This document shows positions 24,575 through 32,098 of a stretch of DNA of 64,000 nucleotides, one piece after another (the first letter of the stretch is position 1; the number at the start of each line of letters is the position of its first letter). Made by a program: the position numbers and the translations under genes. The notes beneath the pieces are model-generated. The model was given only the letters and a program-made list of their open reading frames with translations. It did not search any database and had not been told where the DNA came from. The DNA is from Thiofaba sp039822285 (GTDB taxonomy: Bacteria; Pseudomonadota; Gammaproteobacteria; Halothiobacillales; Halothiobacillaceae): positions 744,001 through 808,000 of the forward strand of contig NZ_JBAJEY010000001.1 of the NCBI RefSeq assembly GCF_039822285.1. The letters are read 5' to 3'.

Positions 24575-25442
24575 AGCGCCTGAGGGAACCCAGAGGGATA
24601 CGCACCTCCCCCTGGGCATCCACCACATAGCGCCCAGCCTCCCCACCCCAGGCCTGGCCATGGATGACCTCGTAGCTCACCGGCAACATCCCCTCCGCAT
24701 TGCGATGCGCCTCGTACGCGGCCCGCATACGCCCCAGCCGCCCCTTGCCGGTCAAGCCACGCGCCCGCCCAAGGGTGCCATTGTGCGCGCCGATGCCCTT
24801 GAGGCTGCGCATGATGGATTGCACGTCAGGGTAGTCGAGCCGGATGCGCTCGACGTCCATCACCGGGTCGCGTAGCCCCGCACGCACGAGCGCATCGCCC
24901 AGGTCATGCATGTCATAAAAAAGATTGACATGGGTGTGCCCAGGATCGGCCACCCGCCATGCGTCGCGCAGCTCGTGCAGGGTATCGGGCCCAAGGGTTG
25001 CGAACAGGAACACCCCGCCCGGCCGGAGCACCCGGCGCGCCTCCCGGAACACCCGCTCGGGCTCGTTACTCCACTGCAGGGTCAGACTTGAGAACAGCAG
25101 GTCGACGCTCGCGTCGCGCAGGGGCAGCCGTTCCATGTCGGCGCAGACGAGATCCGGCTTGCGCAGCCAGGGCTGATGCCTTTTGGCCTCCTCCAGCATG
25201 CCGCGCGAAATATCGAGACCCAGCAACCGGGCGCGCGCGAAGCGCTTGCGCAAGGCGCGCAGCGCCGCCCCCGTACCACAACCGAGATCAACCACCACCT
25301 TGGGCGACAGCTTCAGCCATTCGAGACGGGAGAGCATCTCCTCGCGCACGATACGCTGCAGGCGGGCGTGCTCGTCATAGCTCGATGCCGCAAGGTCGAA
25401 TGATCGCCTGACACGCGCCTTTTCCAGCTCATACTCACGCAT
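24573..25442 (-). CDS. bioC: Malonyl-ACP O-methyltransferase
   Basis: 289 residues. Methylates malonyl-ACP with SAM to start pimeloyl-chain synthesis for biotin. The SAM motif is VVDLGCGTGAALRAL, followed by LLGLDIS, LVCADMERLPL and FSSLTLQWSNEPERVFREARRVLRPGG-type BioC features. The stop codon lies in a small dyad. It follows bioH by 12 bp on the same strand; BioC and BioH open and close the same pathway, which reinforces both calls. Confidence 0.93.
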   Translation of the reverse strand: MREYELEKARVRRSFDLAASSYDEHARLQRIVREEMLSRLEWLKLSPKVVVDLGCGTGAALRALRKRFARARLLGLDISRGMLEEAKRHQPWLRKPDLVCADMERLPLRDASVDLLFSSLTLQWSNEPERVFREARRVLRPGGVFLFATLGPDTLHELRDAWRVADPGHTHVNLFYDMHDLGDALVRAGLRDPVMDVERIRLDYPDVQSIMRSLKGIGAHNGTLGRARGLTGKGRLGRMRAAYEAHRNAEGMLPVSYEVIHGQAWGGEAGRYVVDAQGEVRIPLGSLRR

Positions 25443-25454
25443 AGCGAATCTTCT

Positions 25455-26213
25455 TCATCTTTGATCAAGCCAGCGACCGAGGAGGTCGGGGGCATGCAGG
25501 AACGGGGCGTGCCCCGCTCCGGCCTGAATGCGGATCTCCGCGTGTGGCAGGGCCTGACGGTACATCTCCGCCACACAGGGGGGGACGATGCGGTCCCGCT
25601 CGCCGAGAAGCACCTGCACGGGGAGATCCAGTCCGCCCAGGGAGGCACTCAGGTCCGTGTCACGCAAGATCGCCAGCCCCGCCCGCAGGGCCTCCTCGGA
25701 CGCCGGGGGCGACTCCGCAACAACCTCCACGAGCCGGGCGCGTATCTCGCGCGCCCCCTCCGCACCCACGGCCTGCAGGGCGAGGAAACGCTGCAGGGTG
25801 AGGGCCTGATCCTGAGCCAGTCCCGCCATGAACTGCCCCAGGGTGTCGGCCGCCATGCCACAGGACGGATCGCCCACCGCGACGAAACGCGGCGTGGCCG
25901 CGAGCAGGATCAGGCGCGCCACGCGCCCGGGTGCGCGCCGGGCCGCCTCCAGGGCCAGCAGACCGCCCAGCGACCACCCCACCCACACGGCTCGCTGCGG
26001 AGCTCGGGCCAGGAGATCCTCCGCCCAACGCCCGGCATCCGACCCAAGGCCAGCATCCCACGACCGGCCGCCGTGCCCCGGCAGGTCGAGCGCCAGCGAA
26101 GGTTGCGCCGCGAAGGCCGGCACCGCGCGCCAGATCGCCGAACTCATGCCCCAGCCATGCACCCATACCACCGGCAACACCGGTTTGGCGCCGCCACCTT
26201 GCCCACGTATCAT
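25455..26213 (-). CDS. bioH: Pimeloyl-ACP methyl ester esterase
   Basis: A 252-residue alpha/beta hydrolase (E. coli BioH 256 aa) that removes the methyl ester from pimeloyl-ACP. The oxyanion motif VVWVHGWGM is near residue 15 and the nucleophile Ser81 is in GWSLGG, the BioH variant of GxSxG. The Asp region is LLGERDRIVP and the His is in GAGHAPFLHAP. The start is ATG 26213. A further in-frame ATG at 26249 would overlap the divergent plsY start and is less likely. Confidence 0.9.
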   Translation of the reverse strand: MIRGQGGGAKPVLPVVWVHGWGMSSAIWRAVPAFAAQPSLALDLPGHGGRSWDAGLGSDAGRWAEDLLARAPQRAVWVGWSLGGLLALEAARRAPGRVARLILLAATPRFVAVGDPSCGMAADTLGQFMAGLAQDQALTLQRFLALQAVGAEGAREIRARLVEVVAESPPASEEALRAGLAILRDTDLSASLGGLDLPVQVLLGERDRIVPPCVAEMYRQALPHAEIRIQAGAGHAPFLHAPDLLGRWLDQR

Positions 26214-26247
26214 CGCGCTCTCGAATCCCCTTGATTGATTGAACCCC

Positions 26248-26850
26248 ATGACCTGGCTCGACCTCGCCCTGCCGCTTTGCGCCTACCTGCTCGGCTCCGT
26301 GGCCACCGCCATCGTCGTCAGCCGTCTGCTCGGCCTGCCCGACCCGCGCACCATGGGCTCCGGCAACCCCGGCGCCACCAACGTCCTGCGCACCGGACGC
26401 AAGGGCGCCGCGCTCGCCACCCTGCTGGGCGACATGCTCAAGGGGTTGCTGCCGGTCGCGCTGGCCCGCCTTTTGGAGGTGGGTGAGATCACCCTGATCG
26501 CCACCGCCCTGGCCGCCTTCTTGGGACACATCTTCCCGGTCTTCTTCCAGTTCCGCGGCGGCAAGGGCGTGGCCACCGCCTTGGGCGTGCTGCTTGGCCT
26601 CGCCCCCTGGCTCGGCCTCGCCGTGCTCGGTGTCTGGCTGCTCGTGGCCGTCACCCTGCGCTACTCCTCGCTCGCGGCGCTGATCGCCGCCGCGACCGCT
26701 CCGGTGATCGCCTGGGGTCTGGGGCTCGGCGTCCCCTCCATCATCGGCGTCACCTTCATGAGCGCCCTGCTGATTGCGCGCCACCGCGGCAACATCCAGC
26801 GCCTGCTGGCGGGCACCGAGAGCCGCATCGGCGCGAAGAAGGGCGCTTAA
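26248..26850 (+). CDS. plsY: Glycerol-3-phosphate acyltransferase
   Basis: A 200-residue integral membrane acyltransferase that uses acyl-phosphate to acylate glycerol-3-phosphate in phospholipid synthesis. Conserved cytoplasmic motifs are visible: GSGNPGATNVLRTGRK, then GHIFPVFFQFRGGKGVAT and a final ARHRGNIQRLLAGTE. The start is the ATG at 26248, 34 bp from the bioH start on the other strand. The plsY-tsaD-rpsU neighbourhood is conserved in gammaproteobacteria. It overlaps the 3' end of tsaD by 4 bp. Confidence 0.95.
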   Translation: MTWLDLALPLCAYLLGSVATAIVVSRLLGLPDPRTMGSGNPGATNVLRTGRKGAALATLLGDMLKGLLPVALARLLEVGEITLIATALAAFLGHIFPVFFQFRGGKGVATALGVLLGLAPWLGLAVLGVWLLVAVTLRYSSLAALIAAATAPVIAWGLGLGVPSIIGVTFMSALLIARHRGNIQRLLAGTESRIGAKKGA

Positions 26851-27860
26851 GCCAGCCCCGTCAGCTCACCCAGCGGCCAACGCGCCCGCGCGGCAAAGGC
26901 CGCCGCCGCACCACCCTGTCCGGCGGCAAGGCGCAGCCAGCCGGCATAGGCAATCATGGCGGCGTTGTCGGTACAGAATTCCTGACGCGGAAAGAAGGCC
27001 TCCCCACCGCGCGCCTGCAGCATGGCCGAGAGGGCGGCGCGCAAGCGCCGGTTCGCCCCCACCCCTCCGGCGACCACCAGCTGGTGCATGCCGGTCTGCT
27101 CGAGCGCCCGCTCGCATTTGATCGCCAGGGTCTCGACGATAGCCTCCTCGAAGGCATGGGCAATGTCCGCCCTGCCCTGCTCGTCCTCCACCCCTTCCAG
27201 GGCCAGCAGCGCACGGGTCTTCAGGCCACTGAAGCTAAACTCGAGCCCAGGCCGGTCGGTCATCGGCCGCGGGAAACGATGCACGCCCGGCCGCCCACGC
27301 TCGGCCAGCCGTGCCAGGGCCGCACCGCCGGGGTAGCCCAGGCCCATCAGCTTGGCGATCTTGTCGAACGCCTCGCCGACCGCATCGTCCAGGGTCTCGC
27401 CAAGCACCTCGTAATGTCCCACCTCGGGCACCGCCACCAACATGGTGTGTCCACCGGAGACCAGCAGGGCGACGAATGGCGGGCGCAGCCCGGGGTTGTC
27501 GAGCATCGGCGCCAGCAGGTGACCCTCCATGTGATGCACACCGATGGCCGGCACACCGAGGGCACAGGCCAGCCCCGCACCGAAGGCGGTCCCCACCAGC
27601 AGGGCACCGAGCAGCCCCGGCCCTTCGGTGTAGGCGACCCCACCGATCGCCGCCCGCGAGACCCCGGCCGCCACCAGCAGGTCGTCGACCATCGGCAGGA
27701 GCCAGCGCACATGGTCGCGCGAGGCGAGCTCGGGCACGACGCCGCCATACTCGAGGTGCACATCCTGCGTGCGCACACGATGCCCGAGCAGCCCGCCCTC
27801 GCTGGCATACAGCGCGCAGGCCGTCTCGTCACACGAGGTTTCGATTCCAACAACGATCAT
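26847..27860 (-). CDS. tsaD: tRNA N6-threonylcarbamoyladenosine transferase subunit
   Basis: 337 residues, exactly the E. coli length. It transfers the threonylcarbamoyl group to A37 of ANN-decoding tRNAs, together with TsaB and TsaE. The metal-binding motif is GVHHMEGHLLAP and the ATPase-fold N terminus is VVGIETSCDETACALY. The start is ATG 27860; ATG 27872 (MKSG) is an alternative. It is divergent from rpsU across a 148-bp promoter region. Confidence 0.96.
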   Translation of the reverse strand: MIVVGIETSCDETACALYASEGGLLGHRVRTQDVHLEYGGVVPELASRDHVRWLLPMVDDLLVAAGVSRAAIGGVAYTEGPGLLGALLVGTAFGAGLACALGVPAIGVHHMEGHLLAPMLDNPGLRPPFVALLVSGGHTMLVAVPEVGHYEVLGETLDDAVGEAFDKIAKLMGLGYPGGAALARLAERGRPGVHRFPRPMTDRPGLEFSFSGLKTRALLALEGVEDEQGRADIAHAFEEAIVETLAIKCERALEQTGMHQLVVAGGVGANRRLRAALSAMLQARGGEAFFPRQEFCTDNAAMIAYAGWLRLAAGQGGAAAAFAARARWPLGELTGLA

Positions 27861-27894
27861 GCCAGACTTCATTGCCTTCAAAAGGGGGCTATTG

Positions 27895-27922
27895 TTGCAT
27901 TGCTTGCCCCAGGTCGTATAAT
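27895..27922 (+). promoter_or_regulatory. Sigma-70 promoter of rpsU
   Basis: -35 TTGCAT (27895-27900), a 16-base spacer and a perfect -10 TATAAT (27917-27922), 86 bp before the rpsU start. It is among the best promoter matches in the window and fits a highly expressed ribosomal protein gene. Confidence 0.75.
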
Positions 27923-28008
27923 TCCGGCCTTTCTGCAAGCCCTGCCCGTGCCACTGGTCGGCCGGACAGGCATGAACCGGTTCAGACCTTTTTATTATTG
28001 GAGTCCCA

Positions 28009-28224
28009 ATGCCTTCCGTCCGCGTCAAAGAGAACGAGCCCTTCGAAGTCGCCGTGCGCCGCTTCAAGCGCACCTGTGAAAAGGCCGGCATCATCTCCGA
28101 ACTGCGCGCCCGCGAGTTCTACGAGAAGCCGACCACCGAGCGCAAGCGCAAGCTGGCTGCCGCCGTCAAGCGCAACCAAAAGCGTCTGGCGAAGGAAGCC
28201 GCTCGCCGCACCCGCCTCTACTGA
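28009..28224 (+). CDS. rpsU: Small ribosomal subunit protein bS21
   Basis: 71 residues, highly basic, with PSVRVKENEPFEVAVRRFKR at the N terminus and RKRKLAAAVKRN later, the standard bS21 pattern. It helps base-pairing of mRNA with the anti-Shine-Dalgarno sequence. GGAG lies upstream of the ATG. Normally it heads rpsU-(yqeY)-dnaG-rpoD; here dnaG and rpoD are 20 kb away. Confidence 0.98.
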   Translation: MPSVRVKENEPFEVAVRRFKRTCEKAGIISELRAREFYEKPTTERKRKLAAAVKRNQKRLAKEAARRTRLY

Positions 28225-28241
28225 CCGAGCGGATCGTCGGC

Positions 28242-28703
28242 ATGAGCGAGGCAAGCTCCGCCCTCAAGGCACGCATCCTTGACGACATGAAGGCGGCGAT
28301 GAAGGCGGGCGACAAATCTCGCCTTGCCGTGATCCGCCTCATCTCCGCCGCGCTCAAGCAGAAAGAGGTGGATGAGCGCATCACCCTCAGCGATGCTGAC
28401 GTCATCGCCGTGCTCGACAAGATGGGCAAGCAGCGCCGCGAGTCCATCGAGCAGTACAAGGCGGCCGGCCGTGCGGATCTGGCGGAGCAGGAGGGTTTTG
28501 AGCTGGAGGTCATTCAGTCCTACCTTCCTGCCCCGTTGAGCGATGCGGAGATCGATGCCCTCATCGCCGAGGCCGTTGCGGCCACCGGCGCCACCAGTGT
28601 CCGGGAGATGGGCGCGGTCATGGGTAAGCTCAGACCGCAGATTCAGGGGCGCGCGGACATGACCCAGGTAAGTGCCCGCATCAAGTCCGCCCTCGGCGGC
28701 TGA
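28242..28703 (+). CDS. GatB/YqeY domain protein
   Basis: A 153-residue soluble protein made of the YqeY helical domain related to the tail of GatB. Conserved pieces are RLAVIRLISAALKQKEVDER, QRRESIEQYKAAGR and the final region with GxVMGKLRPQIQGRADM. It may bind tRNA; the function is not established. It lies 17 bp after rpsU and is followed by a terminator instead of the expected dnaG. Confidence 0.92.
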   Translation: MSEASSALKARILDDMKAAMKAGDKSRLAVIRLISAALKQKEVDERITLSDADVIAVLDKMGKQRRESIEQYKAAGRADLAEQEGFELEVIQSYLPAPLSDAEIDALIAEAVAATGATSVREMGAVMGKLRPQIQGRADMTQVSARIKSALGG

Positions 28704-28733
28704 CCGCGAACGCTTTCCAGCCGCACAGATTCA

Positions 28734-28774
28734 AAGCCTCGCCCCATCGGCTGTGACATGGGCGCGAGGCTTTT
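28734..28774 (+). terminator. Terminator after yqeY
   Basis: AAGCCTCG (28734-28741) pairs with CGAGGCTT (28765-28772). Part of the interior also pairs (CCCAT with ATGGG, with a one-base bulge), and TTTT follows the second arm. It closes the rpsU-yqeY unit at the junction where dnaG would be expected in relatives. Confidence 0.7.
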
Positions 28775-28804
28775 CCATCTAATCGACCTACGCGAGACGC
28801 CGTC

Positions 28805-30235
28805 ATGGGTAACGTCTTTCAATTCCTCGATGTCCCCCGCCAGGACCCGCCCAAGGCCAAGGCCGAGGCGCGCGTGCATTTCTACGGGGAAATCTACGGC
28901 CAGTTCGATCCGCAGACCGCCGCCCAGCAGGCTGACCGCTGCCTGTCCTGCGGCAACCCGTACTGCGAGTGGAAGTGCCCGGTCCACAACTACATCCCCA
29001 ACTGGCTGAAGCTGGTCGCCGAGGGCAACCTGTTCGAGGCCGCGGAGATGTCGCACAAGACCAACTCCCTGCCCGAGGTCTGCGGCCGCGTCTGTCCGCA
29101 GGATCGCCTGTGCGAGGGCGCCTGCACCCTCAACACCGACAGTTACTCCGAGTTCGGGCACGGCTTCGGGGCCGTCACCATCGGCGCCATCGAGAAATAC
29201 ATCACCGACGAGGCGCTCAAGCAGGGCTGGCGCCCGGACATGAGCGGCGTCACCCCCACAGGCAAGCGCGTCGCCATCATCGGCGCCGGCCCAGCGGGCC
29301 TCGGCTGTGCGGACATCCTGGTGCGCAATGGCGTCAAGCCGGTCGTATTCGACCGCTATCCGCAGATCGGCGGTCTCCTGACCTTCGGCATTCCGCCGTT
29401 CAAGCTGGAGAAGGAGGTCATCGAGACCCGCCGCCGCATCATGGAAGAGATGGGCGTCGAGTTCCGCCTGAACACCGAAATCGGCCGCGACATCCCGTTC
29501 CAGCAACTTCTGGACGAATATGACGCCGTGTTCCTCGGCATGGGCACCTACACCTACATGAAGGGCGGCTTCCCGGGCGAGGATCTGCCGGGCGTGTACG
29601 ATGCCCTGCCCTTCCTGATCTCCAACATCAACCGCCTGATGAACGTCGAGAAGAGCCCCTCGGACTTCATCGACATGAAGGGCAAGCGTGTCATCGTGCT
29701 GGGCGGTGGCGACACCGCGATGGACTGCACCCGAACCTCGATCCGCCAGGGTGCAGTCGCGGTGACCTGCGCCTACCGGCGCGACGAAGACAACATGCCT
29801 GGCTCCAAGCGCGAGGTCGCCAACGCCAAGGAAGAGGGCGTGCAGTTCCTATTCAACCGCCAGCCGGTCGAGATCGTCGGCAACGGCCGCGTGGAGGGGG
29901 TCAAGTTTGTGCAGACCCGCCTCGGCGCCCCCGATGCGCGTGGCCGCCGCAGCCCCGAGGTCGTGCCAGGCTCAGAGGAGATCGTGCCGGCCGATGCCGT
30001 GCTGGTCGCCTTCGGCTTCCGCCCCTCCCCCGCCCCGTGGCTGGCGGATTTCGGCATCCAGACCCAGCAGGACGGCCGCGTGATCGCCCCCGCCCACGGC
30101 TCTCGGCCCCATCAGACCACCAACCCGAAGGTCTTTGCCGGCGGCGACATGGTGCGCGGCTCCGACCTTGTCGTCACCGCCGTGTTCGAAGGCCGCGAAG
30201 CCGCCAAGGGCATCCTCGACTACCTGGGCGTTTGA
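28805..30235 (+). CDS. gltD: Glutamate synthase small (beta) subunit
   Basis: 476 residues. The NADPH-dependent flavoprotein subunit of GOGAT, feeding electrons to GltB. N-terminal cysteines at 46, 49, 54 and 58 (CLSCGNPYCEWKC) bind an Fe-S cluster. The FAD motif is IIGAGPAGLGCADIL and the NADPH motif is VLGGGDTAMDCTRTS. C-terminal region DMVRGSDLVVTAVFEGREAA is typical. The protein is intact. It is separated from gltB by about 14 kb of other genes; normally gltD follows gltB directly. Confidence 0.97.
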   Translation: MGNVFQFLDVPRQDPPKAKAEARVHFYGEIYGQFDPQTAAQQADRCLSCGNPYCEWKCPVHNYIPNWLKLVAEGNLFEAAEMSHKTNSLPEVCGRVCPQDRLCEGACTLNTDSYSEFGHGFGAVTIGAIEKYITDEALKQGWRPDMSGVTPTGKRVAIIGAGPAGLGCADILVRNGVKPVVFDRYPQIGGLLTFGIPPFKLEKEVIETRRRIMEEMGVEFRLNTEIGRDIPFQQLLDEYDAVFLGMGTYTYMKGGFPGEDLPGVYDALPFLISNINRLMNVEKSPSDFIDMKGKRVIVLGGGDTAMDCTRTSIRQGAVAVTCAYRRDEDNMPGSKREVANAKEEGVQFLFNRQPVEIVGNGRVEGVKFVQTRLGAPDARGRRSPEVVPGSEEIVPADAVLVAFGFRPSPAPWLADFGIQTQQDGRVIAPAHGSRPHQTTNPKVFAGGDMVRGSDLVVTAVFEGREAAKGILDYLGV

Positions 30236-30242
30236 GCCCCCT

Positions 30243-30405
30243 AAAGGCGCCTTCGCAGATCGTTTCAAAAGGGCTGTCCTGCCCTTTTGAAACTCGCCTC
30301 GTCGCGGTACACGCCCGCGACGGGCTCCGAGAATCAATCACTTGACGTGATTGACTCTCGGGCTGTTTCAAAGAGTTTTGAAACAGCCTGCTCGGGCGCC
30401 TTTTT
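30243..30405 (+). repeat. Four tandem hairpins closed by an outer stem, between gltD and hemE
   Basis: Outer arms AAAGGCGCC (30243-30251) and GGCGCCTTT (30395-30403) enclose four inverted repeats. First, 30262-30274 with 30281-30293 (13 bp, perfect, GTTTCAAAAGGGC). Second, 30300-30307 with 30315-30322 (8 bp, CGTCGCGG). Third, 30327-30341 with 30347-30361 (15 bp, one mismatch). Fourth, 30361-30372 with 30377-30388 (12 bp, GGCTGTTTCAAA). A T-run follows the outer stem. The first and fourth hairpins share GTTTCAAA. It occupies nearly all the 187-bp gltD-hemE gap. It could be a compound terminator, a mobile palindrome or a structured RNA. Confidence 0.85.
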
Positions 30406-30422
30406 CATATACACGGACCGCT

Positions 30423-31493
30423 ATGAACGCACTCAAGAACGACCGTTTCCTGCGCGCCCTGCTGCGCCAGCCCGTGGATCGCACCCCGCTGTGGATCATG
30501 CGCCAGGCCGGCCGCTACCTGCCCGAGTACCGCGCCACCCGCGCCAAGGCCGGCAGCTTCATGAACCTGTGCAAGAGCCCGGAGCTGGCTTGCGAGGTCA
30601 CCCTGCAGCCCCTGGATCGCTTCGAGCTGGATGCCGCGATCCTGTTCTCCGACATCCTCACTGTGCCGGATGCGATGGGCCTTGGCCTTGGTTTCTTCGA
30701 GGGCGAGGGCCCGCGCTTCGCCCATCCCGTACGCTCGGCCGCCGACATCGACCGCCTGCCCATTCCGGACCCGGAGGGGGAGCTGAGGTATGTGATGGAC
30801 GCCGTGCGCACCATCCGCCGCGAGCTGAACGGCCGCGTGCCGCTGATCGGCTTTTCCGGCAGCCCGTGGACGCTCGCGGCCTACATGGTCGAGGGCGAGG
30901 GCAGCCGCGATTTCTCCCGCGCCAAGGCCATGATGTTCGACCGCCCGGACCTGATGGAGCGCCTGCTGGACAAGATCACCCAGTCCGTCGCCAGCTACCT
31001 CAATGGCCAGATCGCCGCCGGCGCGCAGGCCGTCATGCTGTTCGACACCTGGGGCGGCATGCTCACCCCGCGCGACTACCTGCGCTTCTCGCTTGCACCG
31101 ATGCAGAAGGTCATCGCCCAGCTCACCCGTGAGAGCGAGGGGCGTAAGGTGCCGGTGGTGCTGTTCACCAAGGGCGGCGGCCAGTGGCTGGAGGCGATGG
31201 CCGACAGCGGCGCCGATGCGCTGGGGCTGGACTGGACCACGGATATGGGTGAGGCGCGCCGTCGCGTCGGTGACAAGGTAGCCCTGCAGGGCAATATGGA
31301 CCCGAACGTGCTGTATGCCTCCCCGGAGCGCATCCGTGCCGAGGTGGCGGAGATCCTGGCGGCCTTTGGGCCCGGCAGCGGCCATGTCTTCAACCTCGGC
31401 CATGGCATCCATCCCGGGATTGACCCCGCGCACGTCGCCGCCTTCGTGCAGGCGGTACGGGAACTGAGCCCGGCGTATCACGCGGCGGGCTGA
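30423..31493 (+). CDS. hemE: Uroporphyrinogen decarboxylase
   Basis: 356 residues (E. coli 354). Decarboxylates the four acetate side chains of uroporphyrinogen III to give coproporphyrinogen III in heme synthesis. Signatures PLWIMRQAGRYLPEYRATR near the N terminus and GFSGSPWTLAAYMVEG in the middle are intact. The start is ATG 30423, 18 bp beyond the compound palindrome. In Pseudomonas hemE follows gltD, as here. Its last 16 bp overlap the convergent unknown gene. Confidence 0.97.
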   Translation: MNALKNDRFLRALLRQPVDRTPLWIMRQAGRYLPEYRATRAKAGSFMNLCKSPELACEVTLQPLDRFELDAAILFSDILTVPDAMGLGLGFFEGEGPRFAHPVRSAADIDRLPIPDPEGELRYVMDAVRTIRRELNGRVPLIGFSGSPWTLAAYMVEGEGSRDFSRAKAMMFDRPDLMERLLDKITQSVASYLNGQIAAGAQAVMLFDTWGGMLTPRDYLRFSLAPMQKVIAQLTRESEGRKVPVVLFTKGGGQWLEAMADSGADALGLDWTTDMGEARRRVGDKVALQGNMDPNVLYASPERIRAEVAEILAAFGPGSGHVFNLGHGIHPGIDPAHVAAFVQAVRELSPAYHAAG

Positions 31494-32098
31494 TTCCCCG
31501 CAGGCGTCGCCCCCTCCTCCATCGCCGCAAGCAGGCGCTCCACCTTGCGCAGGGGCGCCCGCTCCATCACCCCACCCTCGCCGTAACCCGCGGGCGGCTC
31601 ACGCAGGGCTTTGGGCGGCATGACCACCAGATCCACGGCCTGCCCGCCCGCCAGCAGCGAGAACAGGGGATACGATCTGACCGAGCCATCCCGGTAACGC
31701 AGGTTGCGTTGCCCCTCGCGAAAAGGCACGTCGGCATTCAGAAGATGAAACATGACCTGCTCCGGGGTATCCGCGAACAGGTGCAGGGTGATGGGGCTGT
31801 TGTTGTCCGCCGTACCGGATAGCACGGAACCGACCAGGCGCGGCTCGAAATCTTTCAGAAAGCGCATGGCCTTGACGGCCTCCTGGCGCAGCCGCCGCAG
31901 CACCTCGGGCTGATGGGGACGGAACAGGCGTTGGTAACCGCGCAGCTGCTCTTCCACCTCATCGCACGATGGCTCATCCCGCCCGGGAACACAGCCGATT
32001 TCGGCAGCGGCCTTGCGCTTGGCCGACTCACAGTCCAACCCCTGCCCCTCGGCCATCAGCCTCGCGGCCTGCTCGGCCCACTGCGCGCGCCGGTCCAT
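31478..32098 (-). CDS. Conserved unknown protein, possibly nucleotidyltransferase-like
   Basis: 206 residues, cytoplasmic, with no signal or span. The N-terminal half is helical and charged (MDRRAQWAEQAARLMAEGQ, then LRRLRQEAVKAMRFLKDF). The middle reads RLVGSVLSGTADNNSPITLH followed by LFAD, which recalls the GS...S-D/I strand of nucleotidyltransferase folds, though the usual paired Asp residues are not clear. The function is unknown. Its ATG overlaps the mrcA stop (ATGA), so translation is coupled to the cell-wall enzyme. Its 3' end overlaps hemE. Confidence 0.7.
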   Translation of the reverse strand: MDRRAQWAEQAARLMAEGQGLDCESAKRKAAAEIGCVPGRDEPSCDEVEEQLRGYQRLFRPHQPEVLRRLRQEAVKAMRFLKDFEPRLVGSVLSGTADNNSPITLHLFADTPEQVMFHLLNADVPFREGQRNLRYRDGSVRSYPLFSLLAGGQAVDLVVMPPKALREPPAGYGEGGVMERAPLRKVERLLAAMEEGATPAGNQPAA

